Source: Straminergon stramineum
Lineage: Eukaryota > Streptophyta > Bryopsida > Hypnales > Calliergonaceae
Length of the DNA stretch: 64,000 nt
Assembly (NCBI GenBank): GCA_963920665.1
Contig: OY987265.1
Coordinates: forward strand, 39,127,001-39,191,000
Reading direction: 5' to 3'
In this document: one piece after another, positions 1-11,309 of the stretch
How the letters are laid out: the number at the start of each line of letters is the position of its first letter
Position numbering within the stretch: position 1 is the first letter of the stretch
Made by a program: the position numbers and the translations under genes
The notes under the pieces: generated by a model
The model's database searches: none
What the model was told of the DNA's origin: nothing
The model's input: the letters and a program-made list of their open reading frames with translations, nothing else

Positions 1-3000
1 ATTCACCAGGAGACTTTCGGGAAATCTGGATGTCGGCGGATTGTTCCTGGTCAGTACTTGGCTGTGGACCCTAAGGGACGCGCGGTTATGATTGGCGCTT
101 GCGAAAAGCAGAAGCTTGTGTATGTGCTTAATCGTGACAATGCGGCGCGGCTTACTATTTCTTCCCCATTGGAGGCTCATAAGTCGCATACTATCGTTTA
201 TTCGATTACGGGTGTCGATTGTGGGTTTGATAACCCTATTTTCGCGGCTATTGAGTTGGATTACTCCGAGGCCGATCAAGACTCGACGGGACAAGCTGCT
301 AATGAAGCGCAGAAGCATCTGACATTTTATGAGCTTGATTTAGGGCTGAATCATGTTGTGCGGAAGTGGACCGAGCCTATAGATAACGGTGCTAATATGT
401 TAGTTACTGTACCTGGTGGAGGGGATGGACCAAGTGGTGTTCTCGTTTGTGCAGAGAATTTTGTTATATACAAGAATCAGAACCAGCCTGATGTTCGTGC
501 TGTTATTCCACGACGACAGGACTTGCCGCCGAATAGAGGCGTGCTGATTGTTTCTGCTGCTACTCACAAGCAGAAAGCGCTCTTCTTCTTCTTGCTGCAA
601 ACTGAATACGGTGATATTTTCAAGGTCACTTTGGATTATGATAAGGACGATCAAGTGACTGAGTTGAAGATTAAGTATTTTGATACTATCCCTGTAACAT
701 CTGCGATGTGCGTTTTGAAATCTGGCTTTCTTTTCGCTGCTTCGGAGTTCGGAAACCATTCATTGTATCAGTTTCAGAGTATCGGTGAAGGGCCGGAGGT
801 GGAGTCGTCATCGGCCACTCTCGAGGAAACCGAAGAGGGTTACCAACCTGTTTTCTTCATGCCTAGGAAATTGAAGAATCTTGTACAAATTGATGATATT
901 GAGAGTTTGATGCCGATCATGGACATGAAAGTGGCGAATCTTTTTGAAGACGAGACTCCGCAAATTTTCTCACTTTGTGGAAGGGGTCCGAGGTCGTCTC
1001 TTCGAATCTTACGTCCTGGTCTAGCAGTATCAGAGATGGCCGTGTCTCAGCTTCCCGGAGTACCAAGTGCTGTGTGGACCGTTAAGAAGCATGCAAACGA
1101 TGAGTTTGATGCGTATATTGTGGTGTCCTTTGTGAACGCTACGCTGGTGCTTTCTATTGGAGAGACTGTCGAGGAAGTAAGCGACAGTGGTTTTCTGGAT
1201 ACGACTCCTTCCTTAGCAGTTTCGCTACTGGGTGATGACTCTCTCATGCAGGTGCATCCAAGTGGTATTCGTCATATCAGGGCCGACGGACGTATCAATG
1301 AGTGGAAAACACCTGGAAGGAAGACCATTGTGAAAGTAGGATTTAATCGGATGCAGGTGGTTATTGCCCTTAGTGGGGGGGAGCTTATATATTTTGAGAT
1401 GGATATGTCAGGTCAACTGATGGAAATTGAGAAGCGGGATATGACTGGAGACGTTGCCTGTCTTGACATTGCACCTGTACCTGAAGGCCGTCAAAGGTCA
1501 CGGTTCTTAGCTGTTGGTTCTTACGACAGTACAATTCGAATCCTTTCGCTGGATCCAGACGACTGTATGCAAATTTTGAGTGTGCAAGCACTCACATCGC
1601 CACCGGAGTCGCTCCTTCTCCTTGAAGTGGAGGCTTCGAAAGGTGGTGAGGATGGCGCAGATCACCCGGCGAGTGTATTTCTTAATGCCGGCCTGCAAAA
1701 CGGGGTACTGCTCAGGACAGAGGTAGATATGGTGACTGGACAGCTGTCGGACACTCGAACCCGGTTTTTAGGTTTGCGAGCCCCGAAGCTCTTCTCGGCG
1801 TTAGTCAGGGGCAGGAGGGCAATGCTATGTCTTTCCAGCAGGCCCTGGCTGGGTTATATTCACCAGGGTCACTTCTTATTGACACCTTTGTCGTATGAAA
1901 CCTTGGAATATGCTGCATCGTTTTCGTCAGATCAGTGTGCAGAAGGTGTCGTAGCAGTGGCAGGGGATGCTCTTCGTGTCTTCACTATTGAGAGACTTGG
2001 TGAGACATTCAATCAAACAGTTGTGCCCCTCCGGTACACCCCTCGGAAGTTCATTCTCCATCCTAAAGAGAAGTCTCTTATCATTCTTGAGAGTGATCAA
2101 GGTGCGTTTACTACTGAAGAGCGCGATATGAACAAGAAGGAAGCAGTGGAGGCTGCTGGTGAGTGCTTCGTTACCTTTTTCGTCCCCTTTGAATGTCTAT
2201 GGAAGTGAAGGTTGCTAAGTGGCGTGTATGGATCTATTATATCTTCTCCTATATATGAGTGTTTGTATCTGTACATGCGCAAGTCGGACAGTTTTGTGAA
2301 GAGAGTTCTGATATTACCTTGTTCTGGTTGGGACAGTTAAAGAGCTTTCGCCATTTTATCATTGGAATTTTTTCCTTCGTGTCCCTGATTCTTCGTTTCT
2401 GATTCATTTCAATGGCCGTAGTCCTTGGAATAGGTTCTCTACAGGTGCATGCATTGTATGCAGAAGGTTATCTGAGTATTTGACTGCTTCTGAAACCGAC
2501 TGAATTTTATTATGTGGTGCAGGTGTTCATGAAAATGGGAAAAGAGAGGGAGAAGATGAAGAAATGGCCGATGGAGAGAACGAAGATCCTCTTCCTGATG
2601 AGCAATATGGCTATCCGAAAGCAGAGCCGAATAAGTGGGCTTCGTGCATTCGAGTATTGGATCCAAAGACTACTCAGACCACTTGTCTTCTGGAGTTGCA
2701 AAAAAACGAAGCTGCATTCAGCCTCTGCGCTGTTAATTTTCATGACAACAAGGAATTGGGAACCCTTATAGCTGTTGGAACAGCCAAGGACTTGCAGTTT
2801 ATGCCAAAAAAAGAGGCATCTGGTGGATTCATTCACATTTATAGGTTTGCGGAAGAGGGGAAGGCCCTTGAACTTGTGCATAAGACGCCAGTTGATGGGG
2901 TTCCTACTGCTTTGTGTCAGTTCCAAGGGCGACTTCTGGTTGGGGTAGGTCAGGTGCTGAGAATATATGACCTCGGAAAAAAGAAGCTGCTGCGAAAGTG

Positions 3001-4021
3001 CGAGAATAAAAATTTCCCTAACACTATTATTGCTATCCATACTTATGGTGACAGAATATATGTGGGTGACATTCAAGAGGTACGGGCTTGTCTTTTCAAA
3101 TGTATTCTATGTTTGTTTACGTTAGTAATTCAATCCGTCAACTTAAGAGCTAGGATTGTAGAGCAAATTTCTCATTCAGTGACAAGCGGGTGCAAGTCAT
3201 ACTGATCAGTGTTTTCTTCATGCAGTCGTTTCATTATGTGAAGTACCGACGGGATGAGAACCAGTTGTATACTTTTGCGGACGATAGCTGCCCAAGGTGG
3301 TTAACTGCGTCGCTCCACATCGACTTCGATACTATGGCTGGTGCAGACAAGTTCGGCAACGTTTATGTTATGCGGTTACCTCAAGATGTATCCGAAGAGA
3401 TAGAAGATGATCCTACTGGTGGTAAAATTAAATGGGAACAAGGTCGATTGAATGGCGCACCAAACAAGGTTGAGGAAATTATCCAGTTTCATGTTGGAGA
3501 GGTTGTCACAAGTTTGCAGAAAGCATCCCTCATTCCAGGGGGAGGAGAAAGTGTGCTTTATGGCACGATTATGGGCAGCGTGGGAGCTCTGTTGCCATTT
3601 TCCTCACGTGAAGATGTGGACTTTTTCTCTCATCTTGAAATGCACCTGCGACAAGAAAATCCACCTTTATGCGGCCGTGATCATATGGCATTCCGATCTG
3701 CTTACTTCCCTGTCAAGGTAGGTCGCTACTTTCTCGCGCATCGTATTCTTTCTAGTATCTACTTCTTTCTGAGAAAATGTTGAATTCACATATTGTCTAT
3801 ATATGTTTAACTGTAAAAGTTCTTCTGTTATCTGCTAATATATGTTGAAGCTGAGTAAGCGCTGAATTTTTGCACGATTGCAGGATGTAATTGATGGAGA
3901 TCTTTGTGAGCAGTATCCAACACTTACTACAGAACTGCAAAGGAAAATTGCCGATGATCTTGATCGAACCCCAGGTGAGATATTGAAGAAGCTCGAAGAC
4001 ATCAGGAACCGGATAATTTAA
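1..4021 (+). CDS. SF3B3: Splicing factor 3B subunit 3 (SAP130), 5' partial
   Basis: Core subunit of the U2 snRNP SF3b complex, which helps recognise the intron branch site in the nucleus; a three-beta-propeller protein of the DDB1/CPSF160 family. The frame is open from base 1 (IHQETFGKSGCRRIVPGQYL), so the gene starts upstream. Exons: 1-2158, 2523-3079, 3226-3717, 3884-4021, each junction GT-AG and in frame. About 1,114 residues are seen; family members have about 1,200, so roughly 100 N-terminal residues are missing. Family landmarks include VDPKGRAVMIGACEKQKLVY near the start, YDLGKKKLLRKCENK before intron 2, AGADKFGN and PPLCGRDHMAFRS in exon 3, and the C-terminal DRTPGEILKKLEDIR. The first visible exon is over 2.1 kb without an intron. 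No frameshift or odd residue was seen. Identification is by strong recognition of the family sequence. Confidence 0.96.
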
Positions 4022-5380
4022 ATATTATACTAGTGATCATTTTTTATCTTAAAGTCAAGCATCATACTCACAGCATCCAACGTCATCATTCTTTCATGGT
4101 TGCCGGGGTAAATTTGTGTGCCTTGATGAGACCAGACCAAGTGAACAATCTCTAAGAGCTTCTCTAAGAGACATGCAGTAATTTCTGATCATATTCTGCT
4201 TCTTGGGAGGTCACATCCCCTGCCACCTGAAAAATATGCGTGCAATTTTGAAGTGGGGTAGATGTTCCTTACTGCAGATGTGCACTACTCATGGATTCAG
4301 AGGTACACATTCCCGCTTAGGTATCCATCAATGTAATGTAAAGTGCGACTTATCCATCAGCGGAAAGGAGGGCAAATCTGAGATTTGAATAGTGATGGGC
4401 AGGGAGACGGGATGGGGCTTCGCACAACTAGGGAATATGAACACAACCTGTGATACGGTGCTACTGTGACGCAGTTTGTAATTTTCTGTAACTTCCCTCG
4501 ATTCTTACTGTCAAAAAGGGGAATTAAGGTTTCTGTTCATTTACAGTTGGTTTTAAGCACTGAACATGTGTTTTGAATGTTTTAATGTGGGTATTTCTGT
4601 GAAACAGAATGAAAGGTCCTTTACTCATGTGTTCAGAATGTGCACGGTACTTGGAGTATATTTGCACTACTGTGGTGTAACTGATTTTTGAGGTTAGTGC
4701 CCTCAATTGAAGGAATTGCAATGTTCAAGACCTATCACTAGTTGGTTCGATCAATGTAGGCGCTTGCGTATGCTTGTTCAAATAAGCTACTTTTGGATGT
4801 GTGTGGGGAACCTGCGGACGTATTGAACTTTTATCATAATTTCGCTCTTCTGAATTTTTAAAAGTTCATATTTTGTTTTTGTGTAAGAAAATGAAACTAA
4901 AAATTCGTAACTTCACATTGAAGGCAGCACGTGTAGAAAAGTTGAGGGTTATAGAGACATCTATAAATTTTTGTTATTGCATTGGAACACGACATTGTAG
5001 CTTAAGTATGGAAAGTATGGAAGTTTTTGAGATGGATTATAGAACCTTTAGTTTAGAATTGCACCATCTTAAATTGTAGGACCTTTGAAGATTGGTGCAC
5101 TACATAATTTTTAACCAATTGTCTTCTTGGTAGTTGAAGATTCAATCATTGATAATCCAATTTTGGTCTAGGTAGAATCTCTCTTAGTACATGGTGTTGA
5201 GACTATGCACTAAGAGAGGTTTATAGAGGCTATATTTTGCTTTCCATCTTGAATCTCAACAAGCTCATCTAGCATTTGCAAATTCTCTTATTGCATATTT
5301 TGCACTAAGAGAAGTTCTACTTGTATATCTATTGCATTGTACTTGAAAATTTGAGTGAGTATTCTTTAACAATCACTTTA
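4022..5380. other. 3' flank of SF3B3 and AT-rich spacer
   Basis: Follows the SF3B3 stop and probably begins with its 3' UTR. Only short unrelated open frames are present (for example 4203-4388 and 4873-5079). None shows a recognisable family, and I see no RNA gene. Confidence 0.5.
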
Positions 5381-5630
5381 TCACCATCAATTTCTTATAT
5401 GTTTAGAAAAAATTGAACCTTCTAAAGTTTTGTGAATTTGTGTGACCATTCTCTATCACATTATCACCATCAATTTCTTATATGTTTAGAAAAAATTGAA
5501 CCTTCTAAAGTTTTGTGAATTTGTGTGACCATTCTCTATCACATTATCACCATTAATTTTTTCATGTTTAGAAATAATCAAACTTCTTAAAGTTTTGGAA
5601 TATGCTTTTAGAATTATTTTCCCTTAAATT
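5381..5630. repeat. 83-bp tandem repeat, about 2.5 copies
   Basis: The block starting TCACCATCAATTTCTTATAT at 5381 recurs almost unchanged at 5464, giving an 83-base period. A third, diverged partial copy starts near 5547 (TCACCATTAATTTTTTCATG). The first two units are nearly identical, which suggests a recent duplication. No coding content. Confidence 0.9.
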
Positions 5631-5696
5631 TGACACTCAACTATGGGAGTAACTTTGCCATAAATAGGAATGCTCTTCAAAATAATTTGTATCTTA

Positions 5697-5945
5697 ATCC
5701 TTAAACGTCAAAGCGGACATTTTGTGTCCGATGGATGACAAAGAATCTCTCTATGTAGGACATAACTATGGCTATTCATCCTCAGAATTTTGTAAGAAAA
5801 GAATAGGTTTTTTAGGGTAGCATGACTTCCAATGAATATTTTTTATTTTTTGAAAGTAGATGATGTCACACGGTTCCAAAAGGGAGGATTTCCATGGTCA
5901 CCAATCCACCCTTTAAGGGTTAACTCCTAAAGGACAATTTTGTAT
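5697..5945 (-). repeat. Dispersed repeat family A, copy 1
   Basis: About 250 bases that match, mostly in reverse complement, copies near 14.8, 30.1 and 39.1 kb. Shared landmarks are GTCCGATGGATGACAAAGAA, a block reading TTCCAATGAATATTTTTTAT, and GGTTCCAAAAGGGAGGATTT. The ends carry TTAATCCTTAAA and CCCTTTAAGGGTTAA, giving partly inverted termini. No coding capacity, so a non-autonomous DNA element is likely. The superfamily was not identified. Confidence 0.75.
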
Positions 5946-8579
5946 TGAACGAACAATTGAAAATTTGGGTAGGTTCCTATGAAGTCAATTTTGGTTAAAT
6001 GTTCTTCAAATTTTGACACAAGATGTGAACATATACCTCCCAAGTGGGAAATTAATTTTTTTCCCAATCAGGTGTTTGGATCAAAAGTTATGCTCCCTTG
6101 AACTTTCATGGCAGCATGTGCAAAACTCCTCTACTTTTGAAATTTGGAAGGTACATTAAGTACATGATACAAGATGTAAGTGTCAAAAAAATAACCATGT
6201 GCACTGTAAAAATCTCACTTTAGGAGGAATTAAAGGTTGTTAGCTCTACCGTACAAGGTAAAAGAAACTTTTCTTCTAACTTCAAATGTTATAATCTTTC
6301 AATCTATGAGGTCAAAGTTTCTGAAATTTTTTCCACACATTTCCATAGTTATCTAGTACAAATTTGTCTAGTTGAATTGAGGAGAAAAAATTCATTTTTT
6401 TCTCACTGCCCTAGAAAGTGGCAATTTTTCACAATTTATGTCCGAAATATGTCTCCGGGCTTGAGAGATTAAATTTGTTTGTTTGTTTGTTTGTTTTTCT
6501 AGACTTCACATCCTAGATTAGGGCCTAGCATGGAGATAACATCAAAAGGAGTCTCTTGGAAATCCAAGTTTCATAGTAAACTTGTGAGATGATATCTTGA
6601 CCATGTCATGTTTTAATCATGTAAAAGCTTTGACATTAAAAAAGGACTATATAACCATGTACAAAATTGGATTGTACTTCTTATAGGAAGTACTATTGAT
6701 TTTTACAACTATTATCCTAGTCATTTCTTGCAAGAGATTAGGCTTACAAGAAAATCAATGGCAATGAGCACTTGAATTACCAGTATGAATTTAATGCCCA
6801 ACAATTGGGGGGCTGAAATTTATTGATAGGTGGCTATTGCCTGCTTTAAATCAACTAAATGCACTAGCTAGCATCCCTTGTGGTTAGGTGGCTTAGCTCT
6901 ATAATGGGACACGGCATGAGGAGGAATAGTAACAACAATTGCTTTTAAAAAAAATTCTTTTCTAATCATTCTTCTCTTTCTCCTCCTAGTGTGAATTTTC
7001 TAGTGCAAGCTAAGCATGAAGAGTAGCCATTCTTTTGACATACAGTTGTTGGAAATAATCAAGCTACATGGATCCTTTGCAAAACATATCTCAAAGTTCT
7101 AATGGTCATTAGGTTAAGATTCGATTTTGTCATTTGATGGAAGTTGTTTTGCTTGATTGATTTAGGTATTCTTCTTGTGATAGCGATAACAAGCGCTCGT
7201 GGACTGAAGATACCTTGTGTACCTTACTAACCTTACATTGTTGTGTGGTTGTTGGGATGGGCACAAGTGAGGTCCACGACCTCTTGAAGCATTTCAAAAT
7301 TGTTTTCGCAAGACTTGAAATTACTCCTATGTTTGTTCTTTTGATTCCTTTTGTAATAAGGGATTGATAGAGGTCTAACATTCCAAAGCAAGGACTATAA
7401 TGAGCTTATCCTCAATTATAGATAAACTCTCTGGACACTAGTTTAGTTGCTTGTCTCTAATTGAATGTATTGGAAAACAGTGGTATGAGTTCAATACTTG
7501 GATTGAAGCTAGAGTTTGTAGAACTAGTAGTATATCACTCCTGAGGTTGTAACGTACTCAACTTGTAGTAGACTTGGGCACACGGGATATACAAAAGGGA
7601 AATTAGTGGTATATATGGGGCCCGAAATCAATAATGTGATGCAGATTCTTTAGCATGGTTATTTGGTCATTTGATATGCTTGAAAGCTAAAGGGTAACAT
7701 ATGGGTAAGCTTTACGTTGCTCCCATTTGAGTAGTTCAAAAATTAGTATTTGCTTATACTATATTGAACTAAGATAATAATCTCCTCACAAAGGTGATAC
7801 AAATGGAAAAATAAAGCACGGGCAAAAATTCAGAAAAATAAAATAGGAATCCATGTGGTGCCTTCAAGTTTCAAGGATGTTCCAAAAAATGTTTTCCTTG
7901 TTTTGTTTTGTAGAAATACAACATGAGTCACAAATTCCAATTGCAACATGAGTCCAAAAATAGATAAGGTATAACAACCTTCTGTCGGCAATCACCCAAT
8001 TGTAATATATATTGTCCCCTCCAATTTTAGTTTGTCACCCATCCATTATTGCAATCTTAGCAACCCTTTACCATCATGACAATGCACTTGGGGAAGGGAC
8101 ATGTCAATGTGTGGTTTAGCATGGGGCTATCCACTCTTTACTAATTCAATTCTAAAAAAGTTTGAAAAATTCAAAAAGTCCCCATCATTTTTTTGTCCAC
8201 CAACATTTTTGTGCATGACAACTACATGTTAGTAAGCAATACCCCAATTTATGCATCATTTGTTTTTTGTATTAGATTATAAAATCCTTTGCACTAACTA
8301 GGTCTTACTTATACTTATATTTCTAATACCCTTTTGTCCCAGTTCTTCTACCAATGGTGAAGGTGCACCTTGCTTGTTCGCTTCTTACAAACTGACTTTT
8401 TCTAAGTCTTATCTACATAATTATCATTTACATCTACTCTGTCTTATCTATCAAGAGATACAAATCACTACCTAAAAAACATGTTACTATAGGTCTATCA
8501 TCATTTTTTTGTCCACCAACGTTCTTTATCATGACATCAATTGATTTTTATTAATTTTCTTGCCAATACTATATGTGTC
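5946..8579. other. AT-rich spacer without recognised gene
   Basis: No exon-like or family-level coding signal was found. A minus-strand open frame at 7130-7381 (83 codons) was read but matches nothing I recognise and has no supporting context. It may be a fragment of an old transposon. Confidence 0.45.
6474..6497. repeat. (TTTG)n microsatellite
   Basis: Five consecutive TTTG units followed by a T run, in spacer DNA. Confidence 0.95.
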
Positions 8580-8585
8580 GTAGTT

Positions 8586-9350
8586 ATTGAATTGTTTGTC
8601 TAGATCCATGTTTGAAAAGCCTTCCCAAGATCACATCAACTGGTTGAAAGACACTTAATTGGTGTGATTGGTTGGTATGAAAATTAGAAGGATTTGTGGA
8701 TGTGAACCTTTATCCAAGAAAAAATATTCCATAAAAACACAATTGCTCCAATAATCCAAAATCTTGATCAATTTTGAATCTTCATCCACAGCCAACTTTT
8801 GTACTTGCTTTCTTTTGTATGTTTGCAAAATGTATTTGACAATTTCCTTGTAAGTTGTAAAGTTATTCCAATGGTTGTTGCTATAGCTTAAGTGGCAACA
8901 CTAGTAGAAAACATGCTGTAAATGACTAAAAATTGTCCACAATGATTGTAAATGAGTCATTGTGGACACTTTTTGGTTATTAGTTGACAATCATTTAGGA
9001 TAAATTTTTCTGCTAGTCATCATGCATCTCAACAAACCACATGGCCTGAATTTTGAGTAGGTAGGCATTTGTCTATTGTACCAATGAAGAGAAGTTGAAA
9101 AGGTAACAAGTCCCTAGATATTGAAGATGACACCAATACAATAATTTGTCATTTGTCATCCATTCCAAACACATGAACATGTTTCGACCCCTTTTCCACC
9201 TTAGTGCAAGCCTCTTCTATGGGTACCAAATAGATGTCTGTCTGATTGGTATTTACTAGTAACTGTGGCAAAATGGAATTTGCTTTAACGAGGTAAGCAA
9301 CTTGTTTGGCCATTTCTAAACCTATTTGTTCCCAATTAATTGCCATGGAA
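8586..9350 (-). pseudogene. Pogo-like (DDE_1) transposase remnant 2
   Basis: Decayed catalytic domain of a Tc1/mariner-pogo transposase, read on the minus strand. From 9350 downwards it shows AINWEQIGLEM, then KGSKHVHVFGMDDK, an in-frame stop, and QIIVLVSSSISRDLLPFQLL. After the inserted element at 8899-9017, it continues with NHWNNFTTYKEIVKYILQ, KLIKILDYW, HPQILLIFIPTNHTN and, after a frameshift, QPVDVILGRLFKHGSRQ. These follow the plant and algal DDE_1 order (INWDQTG, GLDDK, second D in ILDxW, QPxDV with the third D). The first catalytic Asp reads Glu (NWEQ). At least two stops and one frameshift make it non-functional. No N-terminal helix-turn-helix was recognised upstream. It belongs to a different pogo-type lineage from the copy at 16.7-18.8 kb. 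Confidence 0.8.
8899..9017. mobile_element. CACTA-like foldback MITE, 119 bp
   Basis: Begins CACTAGTAGAAAA, the usual end of plant CACTA (En/Spm) elements, and ends TTTTTCTGCTAGTC, an imperfect inverted copy. The interior is nearly palindromic: GTCCACAATGA at about 8935 pairs with TCATTGTGGAC at about 8957 across an 11-base loop, and outer arms containing TGTAAATGACTAAAAA pair with TTTTTGGTTATTAG. It lies inside pogo remnant 2. A clean 3-base target duplication could not be confirmed. It has no coding capacity. Confidence 0.7.
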
Positions 9351-10864
9351 GCTTCTCATAGCTCCAATTGCTTTTTCTAAAGCTCCAATATAAGATTGTT
9401 CTAAGAAAATCATGTGGCTATGGTAAGAAAACCCTAAATTTGCTTTTACATTTGTAATTCAACAAATTGGACTATTGCTTTTCAAATACACTTATATTAA
9501 GAATAATCTATCTCATTCCAAATTCTACTCTACAAACATTTTGAATGAATTTGTAATCTGATTTTTATTCAAATTCCTATATATTTAGAATTCATCTCCC
9601 CAAACCCTTAACACTCGAAAACCAAGTTTTTCAATTGCCCCACTTGAACAAAAACTTGAATAGAAAAGTCATTATTTTTATTTTCAAGGATAACTTGTAA
9701 TATTTATCCCTCAAAAGATTGCCATAGAACTCTTGGCTATAAAATAATCTTTTGTAGTTGCGCACTTCAAAAGAAAGACAAAAAATAGATAGTCAATAAG
9801 ATTTTATTATTTCTATATATAGGGAGAGATTTGACAATCATGGTGCACATTGGTTCAAAATTTCAAAAGTTACGTAGGTAAATGAAGATGAAGTATATGT
9901 TAAAAGAAATGAGTGATATGTTGGGGACCATCATTCTTAAGAATTCATTTCTTACATTCAATAGAAATCAGTGACATGTAGATATACAAACAATAGCATT
10001 TTCAAAGTTTTAATATTTTTTATCAATAAAAATCTAATAGATGATAATATTCAAGATCATATAAAAAGAGACGCTCAAAAGTAAAACATATGTATTTGAG
10101 TTGAAATACTTGCAATTAGTTGCTTGTTATTTCTACTCATAGGGAGAGATTTAGCCATGTGTGTAATGGTTTGAAAGTTCAAAAGTTATACATGCAAATA
10201 AAAAAGAAACTTACATTTGTTAAAACCAATAGTGGGATACTAGGGCCCATCATTCTAAGGAATTCATTTGTTATGTCTAGTAGAATTATAACTTGTGTAT
10301 GGTTAGGGATAGTACCTTTTTAAGATTTTTACATTCATTTGATAAAATTCTAAAAGATGATTGTACTAAAAAATATAGGAAAAGGTACCCATGATTGTTT
10401 GGCTGAACAACTCGACAACACAACGAACACGACGTCCAACACGTCTAGTAGACCCTCTTGTCTGTCTAATAAAGTCAACTTTAAGGTTGACTTTCAAATA
10501 AAGCACTTTCTATTTCCAATCTTAACGTATTTGAGTTTCATTTTATTGAAGTGTCTCAATTTAATAATCACTTATTACATTTTAAATTATGGATCATAAA
10601 TAAAGAGAGATTTCAAATTGTCTCTGCTGTTAGGATAAGGTCTTATGCGACAAAATTGTCTAGTGTATGCGACACTTGTCTTATACGACACGTGACATCA
10701 GACGAACAACTCGACACCCGAACCCCAAAATGCGTTCGACAGAACAACCTAGAAGATACCTACAAAAGTATGATATATTATTTGGATAGAAATACTTGTG
10801 ATTAGCTTCTTTTTTTTAACTTCAAATTTTAGACAACACAAAAATGTGACACCTGACTTTGATA
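9351..10864. other. Spacer without recognised gene
   Basis: AT-rich, with short random open frames only. AACAACTCGACA occurs twice about 300 bases apart (near 10405 and 10705) beside CGACAC-rich sequence, perhaps from one diverged repeat. Two stretches near 9800-9870 and 10130-10200 resemble each other (AGGGAGAGATTT followed by AAAAGTTA), suggesting an old duplication. Confidence 0.4.
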
Positions 10865-10944
10865 TACTAATTTAAGTCTTTTGTAAAAATAGTGTGAATT
10901 TGGTAAATTAGTGTCACACGCAAAAATAGGACCAAACAGTGTAG
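10865..10944. repeat. Dispersed repeat family B, copy 1
   Basis: About 80 bases containing AAATAGTGTGAATTTGGTAA, TTAGTGTCAC and a closing CAGTGTA. The same order of motifs appears at 37271-37341 upstream of eRF3. This copy ends about 365 bases before the epsilon-COP start codon. The similarity was found by eye; the superfamily is unknown. Confidence 0.7.
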
Positions 10945-11309
10945 CGAGTAGCGACTGTGTCACAATGTAGTAAGATTAACTCCATATTATCACGCGCGTT
11001 TTCCGCATCTGGGCTGTGACATTACAGAGGACCGCATATATTATTGCACCCACACTAATTGCACACTTCGGTGTAGGTCTTCGTGCACCTTGCTCCCCAT
11101 TGTGTCTCGTCTGTTTTCCAAATGACCTAAAAGACCTAGAGCAGAGCCAGAGAGACGAAGCTCGGGAGCCTGCAGATCGGCCGAACCTTTCTTCGCCACA
11201 GCACGAACCGAAAGACACACAGGTAGACCGAGGAAGGAAGCGAGCAACAGAAGCAGAACAAGAAAGAGGATCAGGAGGAGGAAGAGGTCGAGTTCGGGGC
11301 GCCATCACG
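10945..11309 (+). promoter_or_regulatory. Promoter region and 5' UTR of epsilon-COP
   Basis: Composition changes sharply here from AT-rich spacer to GC-richer DNA with purine runs (GGAGGAGGAAGAGG) just before the ATG, as expected for core promoter and leader sequence. No clear TATA box or named element was identified. The transcription start was not determined. Confidence 0.5.

Noticed and set aside
7130..7381. Minus-strand frame of 83 codons
   Set aside because: Considered as a transposon fragment, but no motif could be matched to a family.
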